DNA of 7,767 nt from Clostridia bacterium (GTDB lineage: Bacteria > Bacillota > Clostridia > Oscillospirales > Oscillospiraceae): assembly GCA_003245395.1 (NCBI GenBank), contig QKDF01000228.1:1-7767 (forward strand), given 5' to 3'. This document shows positions 1 to 7,367 of the stretch, in pieces. Below the pieces are notes generated by a model. That model was not told the origin of the DNA. It ran no database searches and worked only from the letters and a program-made list of their open reading frames with translations. Each line of letters starts with the position of its first letter. The stretch's first letter is position 1. Both the position numbers and the translations under genes were made by a program.

Positions 1-16
1 CCTTTAAAAGGGGGGA

Positions 17-42
17 GCAGGCCGGGTAGACGCCCGGCCTGC
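17..42 (-). terminator. GC-rich stem-loop, probable operon terminator
   Basis: The arms GCAGGCCGGG (17-26) and CCCGGCCTGC (33-42) are perfectly complementary over 10 bp with a 6-base loop. On the minus strand the stem is followed by a C-run and then TTTT, so the U-tract is short and begins about seven bases after the stem. On the plus strand only TTT and a later TTTT follow. It lies about 120 bases past the stop of the last minus-strand gene and fits the end of the transcription unit. A converging gene left of the window could share it. Between it and that stop I see only a weaker 6-bp hairpin (GGGAAC/GTTCCC, 66-82) and no gene. The weak U-tract limits confidence. Confidence 0.5.
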
Positions 43-160
43 CTGTTTGGGGCGTTTTAAGCACAGGGAACCGACAGTTCCCGCTGCTTCTTCGCATCGG
101 TCTTCTCCGGTTATGCATCGGGAGATAAAAGCCGCGCGGCAGGGAAGCGAGACATTATTT

Positions 161-1183
161 TTAGTCCGCCGCCGTCACCAGATACGTGTCGCCGGACGGG
201 GCAGTCAGTTCCGGTACAAACTCCACGCTGTCATTGGACAGGGCGGCTTTAATCGCCTCCGTCTGGTCGGCTGTGGTCTGAGTATAAATCCGATCCACCA
301 GCGGAGCGATATCGGAGAGCACCTGACCCGCGTTCTGGTCGCTGCCGGTGAGCAGCACAGCCGCGGGCAGCTCCACGGACAGCTTCACATGCGTATCGGA
401 CAAGACGGCGCGCAGCTCCGTGAGGAACGTCTTAATATTGGCCGATTTGTCTCCCTCACCATAGGCAATCTTATTCAGCTTGCCCTCGGTGGGGTAGGAG
501 AGGTCAGTCAGCAGAATCTCGTCAAAGCCCAGATCGGCGCACTCCTTCGCCATTGTGTACAGATACTGCCGGGCGGAGGGCTTGGCGGGGTCCAGCCACT
601 GCTGGTTGCTGCCGTCGTAAAAGATATAGCCGCCGGTATTCTTCAGACCCATGCCTTCCACGTCCGCCCTGGCCGCCAGGCTGTCCCGGAAGCAGGAGAA
701 ACGGGCGATGGTGTGCACATCGTCATCCGCGGTCAGCGCGGCCAGTGCAGCAGCGGAACCTTCGGCGGTTTCCACAGTGCCGGAAGCGGCGGCATCACTG
801 GTAAAATAAACCTTGCCGCCGGCAGCCTTCATCGTCACGGCCACGGAGTTGTCTCCCTGCTCCATCACGGACGCATCCCATGTGGTCAAGGGCTGCTCCG
901 GCAGCAGGATACCCTTCACGGCGGTTTCCGCCGGTTCCTGAATCTGGATGGGCGGCAGATCGTCATTCTGAGAACTGCTGCCCTCTGCGGACGAAGAAGA
1001 CGGTGTTTCCTGTGATTGAGGAAGCTCCAGCCGGGGTTTGCCCGAATCGTCGTACACAATATATTTTTGCAGCAGCAAAAACGCCACGGCGGCCAGAATC
1101 ACCAGCACCAACACAATAGCCAGAATGATTTTGCCGATTGGCGTTTTCCCCCGATAGCTGTTGTATCCTCTCGGGCCTGCCAT
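161..1183 (-). CDS. Membrane-anchored DUF4015-type putative glycoside hydrolase-like protein
   Basis: The 340-residue protein starts with a short basic stretch, then one hydrophobic helix (about residues 18-38). A Ser/Gln-rich linker follows (about 54-75), then an extracellular domain, so it is probably an N-terminally anchored surface protein. The domain matches the DUF4015 (PF13200) putative glycosidase pattern as I recall it: VKGI near 89-92, a strand ending GGKVYFTSD (122-130), ARFSCFRDSLA (160-170), and WLDP followed by LGFDEI (218-223). The family's acidic motifs look degraded: the expected IDVKDD-like strand reads VTMKAA (116-121), and the expected FDYVRFP reads LTDLSYP (225-231). The C-terminus is also short for the family. 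It may therefore bind sugar or cell wall rather than cleave it. The ATG has a strong AGGAGGA at 1191-1197 with a 7-base spacer. The gene starts 30 bases after rpiB, so the two are probably co-transcribed. The substrate is unknown. Confidence 0.75.
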   Translation of the reverse strand: MAGPRGYNSYRGKTPIGKIILAIVLVLVILAAVAFLLLQKYIVYDDSGKPRLELPQSQETPSSSSAEGSSSQNDDLPPIQIQEPAETAVKGILLPEQPLTTWDASVMEQGDNSVAVTMKAAGGKVYFTSDAAASGTVETAEGSAAALAALTADDDVHTIARFSCFRDSLAARADVEGMGLKNTGGYIFYDGSNQQWLDPAKPSARQYLYTMAKECADLGFDEILLTDLSYPTEGKLNKIAYGEGDKSANIKTFLTELRAVLSDTHVKLSVELPAAVLLTGSDQNAGQVLSDIAPLVDRIYTQTTADQTEAIKAALSNDSVEFVPELTAPSGDTYLVTAAD

Positions 1184-1213
1184 CCGCGATTCCTCCTTTG
1201 TCTCGTTCTGGTA

Positions 1214-1651
1214 TCAGCCCTCGATGGCGTCCATCAGCTTGACGCGGCGCTCATGGCGGCCGCCTTCAAACTCCGTTGTCAAAAAGACTTCCACCATCCG
1301 GCAGGCCAGCTTGGGACCTGTGAAACCGGCGCCCATGGCGATCATATTGGCATTATTGTGGCGGCGGCTGAGTTCCGCCTCCAGCGGATCGGCGCAGTGG
1401 GCGCAGCGGATGCCCTTCACTTTGTTGGCGGCGATAGAAATGCCGATTCCCGTGGTGCAGATGACAATTCCGTACTCACACTTTCCAGAGGCCACCGCGC
1501 GGGCAGCTGCCTCCCCGAAGATGGGATAATCGCAGCTCTCAGTGGAATAGCAGCCAAAATCCTCGTACTCGTAACCCTTTTCTTCCAAGAGTTTAATAAT
1601 CGTCTGTTTGAGATCATATCCGCCGTGGTCACAGCCCAATGCAATTTTCAT
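1214..1651 (-). CDS. rpiB: Ribose-5-phosphate isomerase B / RpiB-LacAB family sugar-phosphate isomerase
   Basis: The 145-residue product has the normal length for RpiB, a cytosolic enzyme that interconverts ribose 5-phosphate and ribulose 5-phosphate in the non-oxidative pentose phosphate pathway. Visible family signatures are CDHGG (7-11), DYPIFGEAAA (41-50), the catalytic-loop region with Cys65 in ICTTGIGISIAANK (64-77), the RHNNANMIAMGA segment (97-108), and GGRHERR (130-136), whose arginines match phosphate-binding positions in the family. One oddity is Thr66 where the common motif has Gly (CGTGIG). Some RpiB/LacAB relatives act on other sugars such as allose or galactose 6-phosphate, so substrate specificity is not settled. 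The ATG is preceded by GGAG about 10 bases upstream. A 66-base gap with a promoter-like element separates it from the PHP gene upstream, and the DUF4015-like gene follows after 30 bases. Confidence 0.92.
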   Translation of the reverse strand: MKIALGCDHGGYDLKQTIIKLLEEKGYEYEDFGCYSTESCDYPIFGEAAARAVASGKCEYGIVICTTGIGISIAANKVKGIRCAHCADPLEAELSRRHNNANMIAMGAGFTGPKLACRMVEVFLTTEFEGGRHERRVKLMDAIEG

Positions 1652-1687
1652 GGCATCGTTTCTCCGTTCTATGATGATTTTAGAGAC

Positions 1688-1716
1688 AGTTTACCCCAAA
1701 TTTCTCAAAAATGCAA
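1688..1716 (-). promoter_or_regulatory. Candidate internal sigma-A promoter for rpiB and the downstream gene
   Basis: In the 66-base gap after the PHP gene the minus strand reads TTGCAT (1716-1711), a 17-base spacer, then TAAACT (1693-1688). The -35 box keeps the TTG core. The -10 box is identical to that of the hrcA promoter at 7399-7404, including the preceding GG. The predicted start would fall near 1681, leaving a leader of about 30 bases before rpiB. This would let rpiB and the DUF4015-like gene be expressed independently of the HrcA-controlled operon. The call rests on box matching only. Confidence 0.4.
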
Positions 1717-1717
1717 C

Positions 1718-2527
1718 TTACAGCGCATGCCAGACAGGCTTACGCTGCTCAAAAGTGCAAAACCGCTCAAATCCGCACTCGTGCAGCAGTGCCTGCCCCT
1801 CCCGGATGGCGCAGCCGATGTGCTGGAGCCGGTGGGCGTCGCTACCCAGCGTCACAATCTCACCGCCCAGAGAGCGGTACAGGCGCAGCCATTTTTCGTC
1901 GGGCAGCGGTGTGTTTCCTCGGTTGGTGTTCACCTCGATACCGCAGCCGTTTTGAATCAAGGCACGGAAAATGTCGCTCACCTCAGCTTCAAAACCATCG
2001 AAGGTTGCATGGAATCCGCGTTTTTCGTTCATGTACCGCAGCGGTAGGGTCAGATGACCCAGAACGTTAAACTTTCCCCAGACCGCCATCCGAAGAACCT
2101 GCTCCAGATAGTCGGCGATCTCTGCCCGGCAGTCGGACTCGCTGTCCTCCTGAACAATGGAGAGGTCCTGCCAGTGATACCGCCCTGAGAGCATATGCTC
2201 CGAGCCGATCACAAAGTCCAGTTCCGGTGCTTCGGCCATCAGGCGCTCCGTGTTGGCAAAGTCCATAGGCGCGTCGCCCAGCTCAAGGCCCAGCTTCAGC
2301 CCGATGCTGCCGCCCAGACGATTGGTCACATCGGCGTACTCAGCTGTCAATGCCGCCCAGTCAAAGGTCTGTCGGGGGCGGTCCGTCCCCCATTCCACAG
2401 GCTCAAAGTGGTCAGTAAAACAGATTTCGTCCAGTCCTGCGGCCACGGCCGCCGCAGCCATATCCGCCATAGAGAACGCCGCATCCGGAGAGACGCGGGA
2501 ATGGGTATGATAATCCGCCAGGTACAT
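1718..2527 (-). CDS. PHP-domain phosphoesterase, histidinol-phosphatase (HisJ/HisK) family
   Basis: From the ATG at 2527 the product is 269 residues, typical for the HisJ-type PHP family that removes phosphate from L-histidinol phosphate in histidine synthesis. The metal-binding pattern is complete: DYHTH (5-9), FTDH (37-40), Glu82 in GLELG, GSEH (108-111), LGHL (156-159) and GSDAH (228-232). These normally hold two or three metal ions in a distorted TIM barrel. No histidine-biosynthesis gene lies in the window, so the true substrate could be another phosphate ester. An upstream in-frame GTG at 2539 overlaps the dnaJ stop but has no ribosome binding site. The ATG at 2527 has GAGG six bases upstream and leaves the N-terminal MYLADYHTHS, usual for the family, so I chose it. 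The gene begins only 8 bases after the dnaJ stop and is likely translationally coupled and co-transcribed with it. Confidence 0.85.
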   Translation of the reverse strand: MYLADYHTHSRVSPDAAFSMADMAAAAVAAGLDEICFTDHFEPVEWGTDRPRQTFDWAALTAEYADVTNRLGGSIGLKLGLELGDAPMDFANTERLMAEAPELDFVIGSEHMLSGRYHWQDLSIVQEDSESDCRAEIADYLEQVLRMAVWGKFNVLGHLTLPLRYMNEKRGFHATFDGFEAEVSDIFRALIQNGCGIEVNTNRGNTPLPDEKWLRLYRSLGGEIVTLGSDAHRLQHIGCAIREGQALLHECGFERFCTFEQRKPVWHAL

Positions 2528-2533
2528 GCGACG

Positions 2534-2539
2534 CCTCAC
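2534..2539 (-). promoter_or_regulatory. Ribosome binding site deciding the PHP gene start
   Basis: The minus strand reads GTGAGG here, overlapping the dnaJ stop codon, six bases before the ATG at 2527. The competing GTG start lies inside this motif and is preceded by an A-rich stretch with no Shine-Dalgarno match. The arrangement suggests coupled translation of dnaJ and the PHP gene. Confidence 0.55.
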
Positions 2540-3669
2540 TTCTTAAATTTCTTGAAAAACGATTTCCGCTCGTCGTAGTTTCCATCACTGAGCGTTTCGG
2601 AGAATTTCCGCAGAGCCTCTTTCTGATCGCGGTTCAGATTGCGCGGGGTCTCGATATAGACGGTAACATACTGATCGCCCCGGCCTCGGCCATTGAGGGC
2701 GGGAATGCCCTTGCTCTTGAGCCGGAACGTGGTGCCGGATTGGGTGCCCTCCGGCAGATTATACTTCACCTTGCCGTCGATGGTGGGGATCTCCAGCTCT
2801 GCGCCTAGAACCGCCTGGGCAAAGGTGATCGGTGCCTCACACAAAACGGAGGTACCCTCCCTGCGGAACAGCTCATGGGGACGAACGGTGATTGTAATGA
2901 GCAGATCACCGGGCTGACCGCCGTTTTTCCCGGCATTGCCCTGCCCCCGGATGGAGATGGTCTGACCATTGTCAATGCCGGCGGGGATGCTGGCTTGAAT
3001 CGTCTTGCGGCGGCGAACAGCGCCGTTGCCGTGGCACTCCTTGCAGGGCTGATGGATAATCTTGCCCTTGCCGCCGCAGCGGCCGCAGGGTGAGCTGGTA
3101 GCGAACACACCCATTGGGGTCTGCCGCCGTACCTGGACAACGCCGGTTCCGTGGCAGTCCGGGCAGATCTCCGGTGTGGTACCGGGCTCGCAGCCGTTGC
3201 CGTGGCAGGTCTCGCACGTCTCGTACCGTTCCACGGTGACCGCCTTTTCACAGCCGAAGGCCGCTTCTTCGAAGCTGATGGCCAGGGATTGGCGAATACT
3301 CTCTCCCCGCTGAGGCGCGTTGGGGTTGGCCCGGCGCTGACCGCCGAAACCTCCGCCGAAAAAGCTGCCGAACAGGTCGCCCAGGTCACCGAAATCAAAG
3401 CCTTCGCCGCCAAAGCCGCCGCCCGCACCGAAGTTCGGGTCTACACCTGCGTGGCCATATTGATCGTACCGGGCCTTTTTGTCCCCATCGGAGAGCACCT
3501 CGTACGCCTCGTTAATCTCTTTGAATCGAGCCTCAGCCGCCTGATCCCCGGGATTTAGATCCGGGTGATTCTCTTTGGCCAGCTTTCGGTATGCCTTTTT
3601 GATGTCCGCATCGGAAGCATCCTTGGATACACCCAGGACTTCATAATAATCTCGTTTTTGTTCTGCCAT
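2536..3669 (-). CDS. dnaJ: Chaperone protein DnaJ (Hsp40)
   Basis: The 377-residue protein is a full-length type I DnaJ. It delivers unfolded clients to DnaK in the cytosol and stimulates DnaK ATP hydrolysis. Domains in order are the J domain (about 4-70) with the HPD motif at 35-37, a Gly/Phe-rich linker (about 81-112), a zinc-finger region (about 137-220), and the C-terminal client-binding and dimer domains. All four CxxCxGxG repeats are intact: cysteines 152/155, 169/172, 195/198 and 209/212. The ATG has GAGGAG at 3678-3683 with an 8-base spacer that is mostly T. It lies 77 bases downstream of dnaK, with a strong hairpin in that gap, so its level may be set lower than that of dnaK. The basic end FFKKFKK overlaps the upstream alternative start of the next gene. 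No anomaly in the coding sequence. Confidence 0.98.
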   Translation of the reverse strand: MAEQKRDYYEVLGVSKDASDADIKKAYRKLAKENHPDLNPGDQAAEARFKEINEAYEVLSDGDKKARYDQYGHAGVDPNFGAGGGFGGEGFDFGDLGDLFGSFFGGGFGGQRRANPNAPQRGESIRQSLAISFEEAAFGCEKAVTVERYETCETCHGNGCEPGTTPEICPDCHGTGVVQVRRQTPMGVFATSSPCGRCGGKGKIIHQPCKECHGNGAVRRRKTIQASIPAGIDNGQTISIRGQGNAGKNGGQPGDLLITITVRPHELFRREGTSVLCEAPITFAQAVLGAELEIPTIDGKVKYNLPEGTQSGTTFRLKSKGIPALNGRGRGDQYVTVYIETPRNLNRDQKEALRKFSETLSDGNYDERKSFFKKFKK

Positions 3670-3698
3670 AGAAAAAACTCCTCACTGTCTGAAACGCG

Positions 3699-3731
3699 GT
3701 ATCAGGGACAGGTGCCGCCTGTCCCTGATAC
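3699..3731. repeat. Perfect 14-bp inverted repeat (REP-like hairpin) between dnaK and dnaJ
   Basis: The arms GTATCAGGGACAGG (3699-3712) and CCTGTCCCTGATAC (3718-3731) are perfectly complementary with a 5-base loop. There is no U-run after it in the direction of transcription, so it is not a classical terminator. It starts 15 bases past the dnaK stop and ends 15 bases before the dnaJ ribosome binding site. In RNA it could protect the 3' end of dnaK mRNA or reduce read-through into dnaJ. The GGGACAGG/CCTGTCCC core resembles dispersed REP-type palindromes known from many Firmicutes, but no second copy occurs in this window. Confidence 0.85.
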
Positions 3732-3746
3732 GTTTATGCGAGGCAC

Positions 3747-5606
3747 TTACTGGCCGCCGTTCTTTTTCTCATCTTCGTCAACTACTTTATAGTCAGCGTC
3801 ATAATACTGGCCCTGCTGGCCGCCTGCGTTGCCGCCCATGTCCGGGCCGGCGGCTGCGCCGCCATCCTGAGGTCCGGCCTGCTGGTACAGCTTTTCCGAG
3901 ACGGCATAGAACGCCTGGGTCAACTCTTCGGTTGCAGCCTTGATGGCAGCGGTATCCTGGCCCTTGAGCGTCTCTTTCAGCTTGTCAATCCCGGCCTGAA
4001 CCTTGTTCTTGTCGTCCGCCGGAATCTTGTCACCCATCTCGGAGAGGGTCTTTTCAGACTGATAGACCATCTGGTCGGCCTGATTGCGGACCTCAACCTC
4101 TTCTTTGAGCTTCTTGTCCTGGGTAGCATACTGCTCGGCATCCTTAACAGCCTTTTCAATGTCATCCTTGGACATGTTGGTAGAGGAGGTGATGGTGATG
4201 TGCTGTTCCTTGCTGGTGCCCAAATCCTTGGCGGAGACGTTGACAATGCCGTTGGCATCAATGTCGAACGTCACCTCGATCTGCGGTACGCCGCGGCGGG
4301 CCGGAGCGATGCCGTCCAGGTGGAAGCGGCCCAGGGACTTGTTGGCAGCCGCCATTTCACGCTCGCCTTGCAGGACGTTGACCTCCACGGAGGTCTGGTT
4401 GTCCGCGGCGGTGGAGAAGATCTGGCTCTTCTTCACAGGGATGGTAGTGTTGCGGTCGATCAGCTTGGTGAACACGCCGCCCATGGTCTCAATGCCCAGA
4501 GACAGGGGCGTGACATCCAGCAGCAGCAGACCCTTCACATCGCCGGTCAGCACACCGGCCTGCAGTGCGGCACCCATGGCGACGCACTCGTCGGGGTTGA
4601 TGCCCTTGAAAGGCTCGCTGCCGGTGAACTTCTTCACGGCCTCCTGCACGGCGGGGATTCTGGAGGAACCGCCTACCAGCAGCACCTTGGACAAATTGGA
4701 GGGCTGCAGTCCGGCGTCGGACATGGCCTGACGCACAGGGCCCATGGTGGCATCCACCAGATGAGCCGTCAGCTCATTAAACTTGGCCCGGGTCAGGGTC
4801 ACGTCCAAATGCTTGGGGCCGGTGGCGTCGGCGGTGATATAGGGCAGGTTGATGTTGGAGGTAGCCACACCGGACAGCTCGATCTTGGCCTTCTCGGCGG
4901 CTTCCTTCAGGCGCTGCATGGCCACGCGGTCGCCAGTCAGATCCACGCCGTCGGTGCGCTTGAACTCGCTGGCCAAATACTTGATGACGCACTCGTCGAA
5001 GTCGTCGCCGCCCAGGCGGTTGTTGCCGGCGGTGGCCAGCACCTCGATCACGCCGTCGTCGATCTCCAGGATGGACACGTCGAACGTGCCGCCGCCCAGA
5101 TCGTAGACCATGATCTTCTGGGCCTGCTCCTTATCCACGCCGTAAGCCAGAGCCGCGGCGGTGGGCTCGTTGATGATACGCTTGACATCCAGGCCAGCGA
5201 TCTTGCCGGCATCCTTGGTTGCCTGACGCTGAGAGTCGGTGAAGTACGCAGGAACCGTGATGACGGCCTCCGTGACGGAGCTGCCCAGATAGGCTTCGGC
5301 GTCGGCCTTGAGCTTCTGCAGAATCATGGCGGAGATCTCCTGCGGGGTATAGGACTTCCCGTCAATGGTGACCTTGTGGTCGGTGCCCATCTCGCGCTTG
5401 ATGGACGAGATGGTACGGTCGGGGTTGGTGATAGCCTGGCGCTTGGCCACCTGGCCCACCATGCGCTCACCGGTCTTGGAAAACGCCACAACGGACGGAG
5501 TCGTGCGGTTGCCCTCCGCGTTGGGGATGACGACGGCTTCGCCGCCTTCCATCACGGCCACGCAGGAGTTTGTAGTTCCCAAATCAATACCAATTACTTT
5601 GGACAT
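3747..5606 (-). CDS. dnaK: Chaperone protein DnaK (Hsp70)
   Basis: This 619-residue Hsp70 is the ATP-driven chaperone that binds exposed hydrophobic segments of unfolded proteins in the cytosol, working with DnaJ and GrpE. The nucleotide-binding domain shows the phosphate loop DLGTTNS (8-14), TVPAYF (117-122), [12 protein letters not shown] (145-156), GGGTFD (171-176) and VGGSSRIP (311-318). The linker LLLDVTPL is at 361-368, about 27 residues earlier than in E. coli. The region after residue 70 lacks the roughly two-dozen-residue insert of proteobacterial DnaK, a known mark of Gram-positive forms. The substrate-binding domain follows, then a helical lid (about 478-575) and a Gly/Gln-rich tail ending in an acidic [11 protein letters not shown] stretch. 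The ATG has AGGAGGA at 5613-5619, six bases upstream. A 60-base AT-rich gap separates it from grpE; I could not find well-spaced promoter boxes or a second CIRCE there. Confidence 0.99.
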   Translation of the reverse strand: MSKVIGIDLGTTNSCVAVMEGGEAVVIPNAEGNRTTPSVVAFSKTGERMVGQVAKRQAITNPDRTISSIKREMGTDHKVTIDGKSYTPQEISAMILQKLKADAEAYLGSSVTEAVITVPAYFTDSQRQATKDAGKIAGLDVKRIINEPTAAALAYGVDKEQAQKIMVYDLGGGTFDVSILEIDDGVIEVLATAGNNRLGGDDFDECVIKYLASEFKRTDGVDLTGDRVAMQRLKEAAEKAKIELSGVATSNINLPYITADATGPKHLDVTLTRAKFNELTAHLVDATMGPVRQAMSDAGLQPSNLSKVLLVGGSSRIPAVQEAVKKFTGSEPFKGINPDECVAMGAALQAGVLTGDVKGLLLLDVTPLSLGIETMGGVFTKLIDRNTTIPVKKSQIFSTAADNQTSVEVNVLQGEREMAAANKSLGRFHLDGIAPARRGVPQIEVTFDIDANGIVNVSAKDLGTSKEQHITITSSTNMSKDDIEKAVKDAEQYATQDKKLKEEVEVRNQADQMVYQSEKTLSEMGDKIPADDKNKVQAGIDKLKETLKGQDTAAIKAATEELTQAFYAVSEKLYQQAGPQDGGAAAGPDMGGNAGGQQGQYYDADYKVVDEDEKKNGGQ

Positions 5607-5666
5607 ATGAATTCCTCCTATTTCGAAACGTATAAATGTTTATAACAATTACAACTTGTATATTTT

Positions 5667-6284
5667 TTAATTGGCAACCCGCACGGTTGCAAACCGGAGC
5701 ACCCGGTCGCCCAGCAGAAACCCTGCCTGATACACATCGGCCACCACATTCTCGCCCAGCGTTTCGTCGTCGATATGCATGACGGCGTTGTGGCGGTTGG
5801 GATCAAAGGGTTCGCCTTTGGCCTGCATCTCGGTGACGCCCAGCTTTTCCAGGATACCCCTGAACTGTCCCAAAATCATTTCCAGGCCCTTTTTATGGGG
5901 AGAATCTTCGCCGCCCCCGGTGGACATGGCTCTCTCCAAATTGTCATAGACGGCCAAAAACTCCCGGATCGTATCCGCTTTGGCATCTTGATAGATACCA
6001 TCCTTTTCTTTGGCGGTGCGTTTGCGGTAGTTGTCATACTCGGCGCTCAGCCGGACAAACTGATCGCGGGCGGCGTCCAACTGCCTGACTGCCAGCTCGG
6101 CAGCCTCCATCTGTTCCCGGGTCAGCGTATAAGTCTTTTCCTTCTTTTTCGATTCTTTTTTGGATTTTTCGCTTTTCTTGCTCTCACGCGCCTCAGTTTG
6201 TTCCTGAGATACAGCGGGTTCGGTCTCCGGGGTTTCCTCGGGCGGCAGTTCCGCCTCCGGCGTTTTCTTTGTTTCTTCGCTCAC
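5667..6284 (-). CDS. grpE: GrpE nucleotide exchange factor for DnaK
   Basis: The 205-residue protein releases ADP from DnaK to restart the chaperone cycle. The first 50 residues are disordered and charged: a Glu/Pro-rich part, then a lysine-rich tract (about 36-50). Next come a long coiled-coil helix that makes the dimer (about 55-120), including the family segment AEYDNYRKR (81-89), and a beta domain with FDPNRHNAV (160-168) and the ending VYQAGFLLGDRVLRFATVRVA. The start is GTG at 6284, overlapping the hrcA TGA stop by four bases (GTGA). It is supported by AGGAGGA nine bases upstream, and the next in-frame Met lies inside the coiled coil. The overlap implies translational coupling with hrcA. 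Confidence 0.97.
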   Translation of the reverse strand: MSEETKKTPEAELPPEETPETEPAVSQEQTEARESKKSEKSKKESKKKEKTYTLTREQMEAAELAVRQLDAARDQFVRLSAEYDNYRKRTAKEKDGIYQDAKADTIREFLAVYDNLERAMSTGGGEDSPHKKGLEMILGQFRGILEKLGVTEMQAKGEPFDPNRHNAVMHIDDETLGENVVADVYQAGFLLGDRVLRFATVRVAN

Positions 6285-7333
6285 GTTTTCGGTTCCTCCT
6301 TTGTTGAGGGCAAATCTTTTTTCCCAAATAAGCGCGTCAGACCGTCCGCAAAATAGGACAGCCGCGCGGTAACGGACGCATAATCCATCCGAGTCGGGCC
6401 TACTACGCCGATCAAGCCCCGCATGTCGTCTCCGATGTCATAGCTGGCCACCACAACACTGGTGTCCCGCAGCGCTTCGCAGACATTTTCCGGGCCGATC
6501 AGGATTTTCATTGGAGCCCCCTCGTCCGGAGCGGGCAGTTCCGCCTGCTCGTCGGTGAGGAAGCTCATCAAATCGTGTGCCTTGTCCACGTCCCGAAATT
6601 CCGGGAGCTTCAAAATCTGACTTGCACCCACGGTCTGCACCTCACGCCGTCCCACCTCATCCAGTACGTCCGTAGCATATGCCACCGTCTGGCTTAGCAG
6701 AAGAAACAGCCTGGGCAAAATCTGATCGGTCATATGCAGCAGTTTTTGATTCATCTCATCGGCCGAACAGTTGGTGAAGTGCGTGTTGAGCAGGTTCGCC
6801 AGCGCGGGTATCTGCTCCGGATCCAGCATCAGCTGAAGGTGTAGCAGTTGGCTCTTTACTCGATTGTTCCCCAGCATGACCACAACAATGCAGCTGTTTT
6901 CATCCACGGGCAGCAGATCAAAATGCCGGGCAAACAGCTTTTTTTTGCCCGCAGTGGCAGTATAGGCAGGATATCCCGCCAGAGAGGAAACCGCTTTTCC
7001 CGCCTGGGAAACCACCCGGTCAAGCTGCTCCATCTTCATGTGAAGCGCCTGATTGAGCCGCTCCGTCTCCACGGGGGAGAGTCGACCGCCCTCCATCAGT
7101 TCATTGACATAAAGTCGATAACCTTTGGGGGAGGGAATCCGTCCGGCAGAAGTGTGAGGCTGCTCCAGATATCCCTGCTCCACCAGATCTGCAAGATCGT
7201 TGCGGATCGTAGCAGAGCTCACCGAGCCGCCCATTTGTTGGGCAATCGCCTTCGATCCTACCGGTTCGGCCGAGGAAATATAGTCCTCCACAACCACTTT
7301 CAATATTTGCTTTTTCCGGTCCGTCAGTTCCAT
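6281..7333 (-). CDS. hrcA: Heat-inducible transcription repressor HrcA
   Basis: The 350-residue protein is the repressor of class I heat-shock genes. It binds CIRCE, and GroEL is known in relatives to keep it active, so stress relieves repression. The N-terminal winged helix spans about residues 1-75 and carries the recognition segment SSATIRNDLADL (39-50) followed by HTSAGRIPSPKGYR (60-73), which is nearly diagnostic. The rest is the GAF-like dimerisation core, with the C-terminal signature GPTRMDY at 312-318. Length is normal for the family. The ATG at 7333 has GGGAG six bases upstream. It is the first gene behind a CIRCE element 35 bases upstream, so it represses itself along with grpE, dnaK and dnaJ. 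Its stop overlaps the grpE start by four bases. Confidence 0.98.
   Translation of the reverse strand: MELTDRKKQILKVVVEDYISSAEPVGSKAIAQQMGGSVSSATIRNDLADLVEQGYLEQPHTSAGRIPSPKGYRLYVNELMEGGRLSPVETERLNQALHMKMEQLDRVVSQAGKAVSSLAGYPAYTATAGKKKLFARHFDLLPVDENSCIVVVMLGNNRVKSQLLHLQLMLDPEQIPALANLLNTHFTNCSADEMNQKLLHMTDQILPRLFLLLSQTVAYATDVLDEVGRREVQTVGASQILKLPEFRDVDKAHDLMSFLTDEQAELPAPDEGAPMKILIGPENVCEALRDTSVVVASYDIGDDMRGLIGVVGPTRMDYASVTARLSYFADGLTRLFGKKDLPSTKEEPKT
6294..6300 (-). promoter_or_regulatory. Ribosome binding site supporting the grpE GTG start
   Basis: AGGAGGA on the minus strand lies inside the hrcA coding end, nine bases before the GTG at 6284. It is the only strong Shine-Dalgarno near a grpE start and fixes the non-ATG start codon. 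Confidence 0.75.
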
Positions 7334-7367
7334 GGTTTTCTCCCGGTCAAACTGCCGAAAATAAAGA

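Noticed and set aside
47..1015. A 322-codon plus-strand frame opposite the DUF4015-like gene
   Set aside because: The translation is rich in Arg, Gly and His with no domain or good ribosome binding site. The minus-strand gene has a strong AGGAGGA, a membrane helix and family motifs.
1016..2047. A 343-codon plus-strand frame opposite rpiB and the PHP gene
   Set aside because: It spans two well-supported minus-strand genes and the gap between them, and its translation has no family signature.
2528..2539. Upstream GTG start for the PHP gene, giving four extra residues (MRRR)
   Set aside because: There is no ribosome binding site before this GTG, while the ATG at 2527 has GAGG six bases upstream and gives the usual family N-terminus.
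4200..5645. A 481-codon open frame on the plus strand, opposite dnaK
   Set aside because: Long antisense frames opposite dnaK are a known artefact of its conserved codon use in GC-rich genomes. The translation is Gly/His/Leu/Gln-rich with no recognisable domain, and the opposite strand is an unmistakable DnaK.
5607..5666. A separate promoter for dnaK in the AT-rich grpE-dnaK gap
   Set aside because: TATAAA and TATACG occur, with a TATAAA/TTTATA palindrome (5631-5644), but no -35 candidate stands at 16-18 bases from any of them.
7345..7351. A CtsR operator in the hrcA leader
   Set aside because: Only one GGTCAAA heptad is present; the position where the second heptad should be matches 3 of 7 bases, so the tandem operator is missing.
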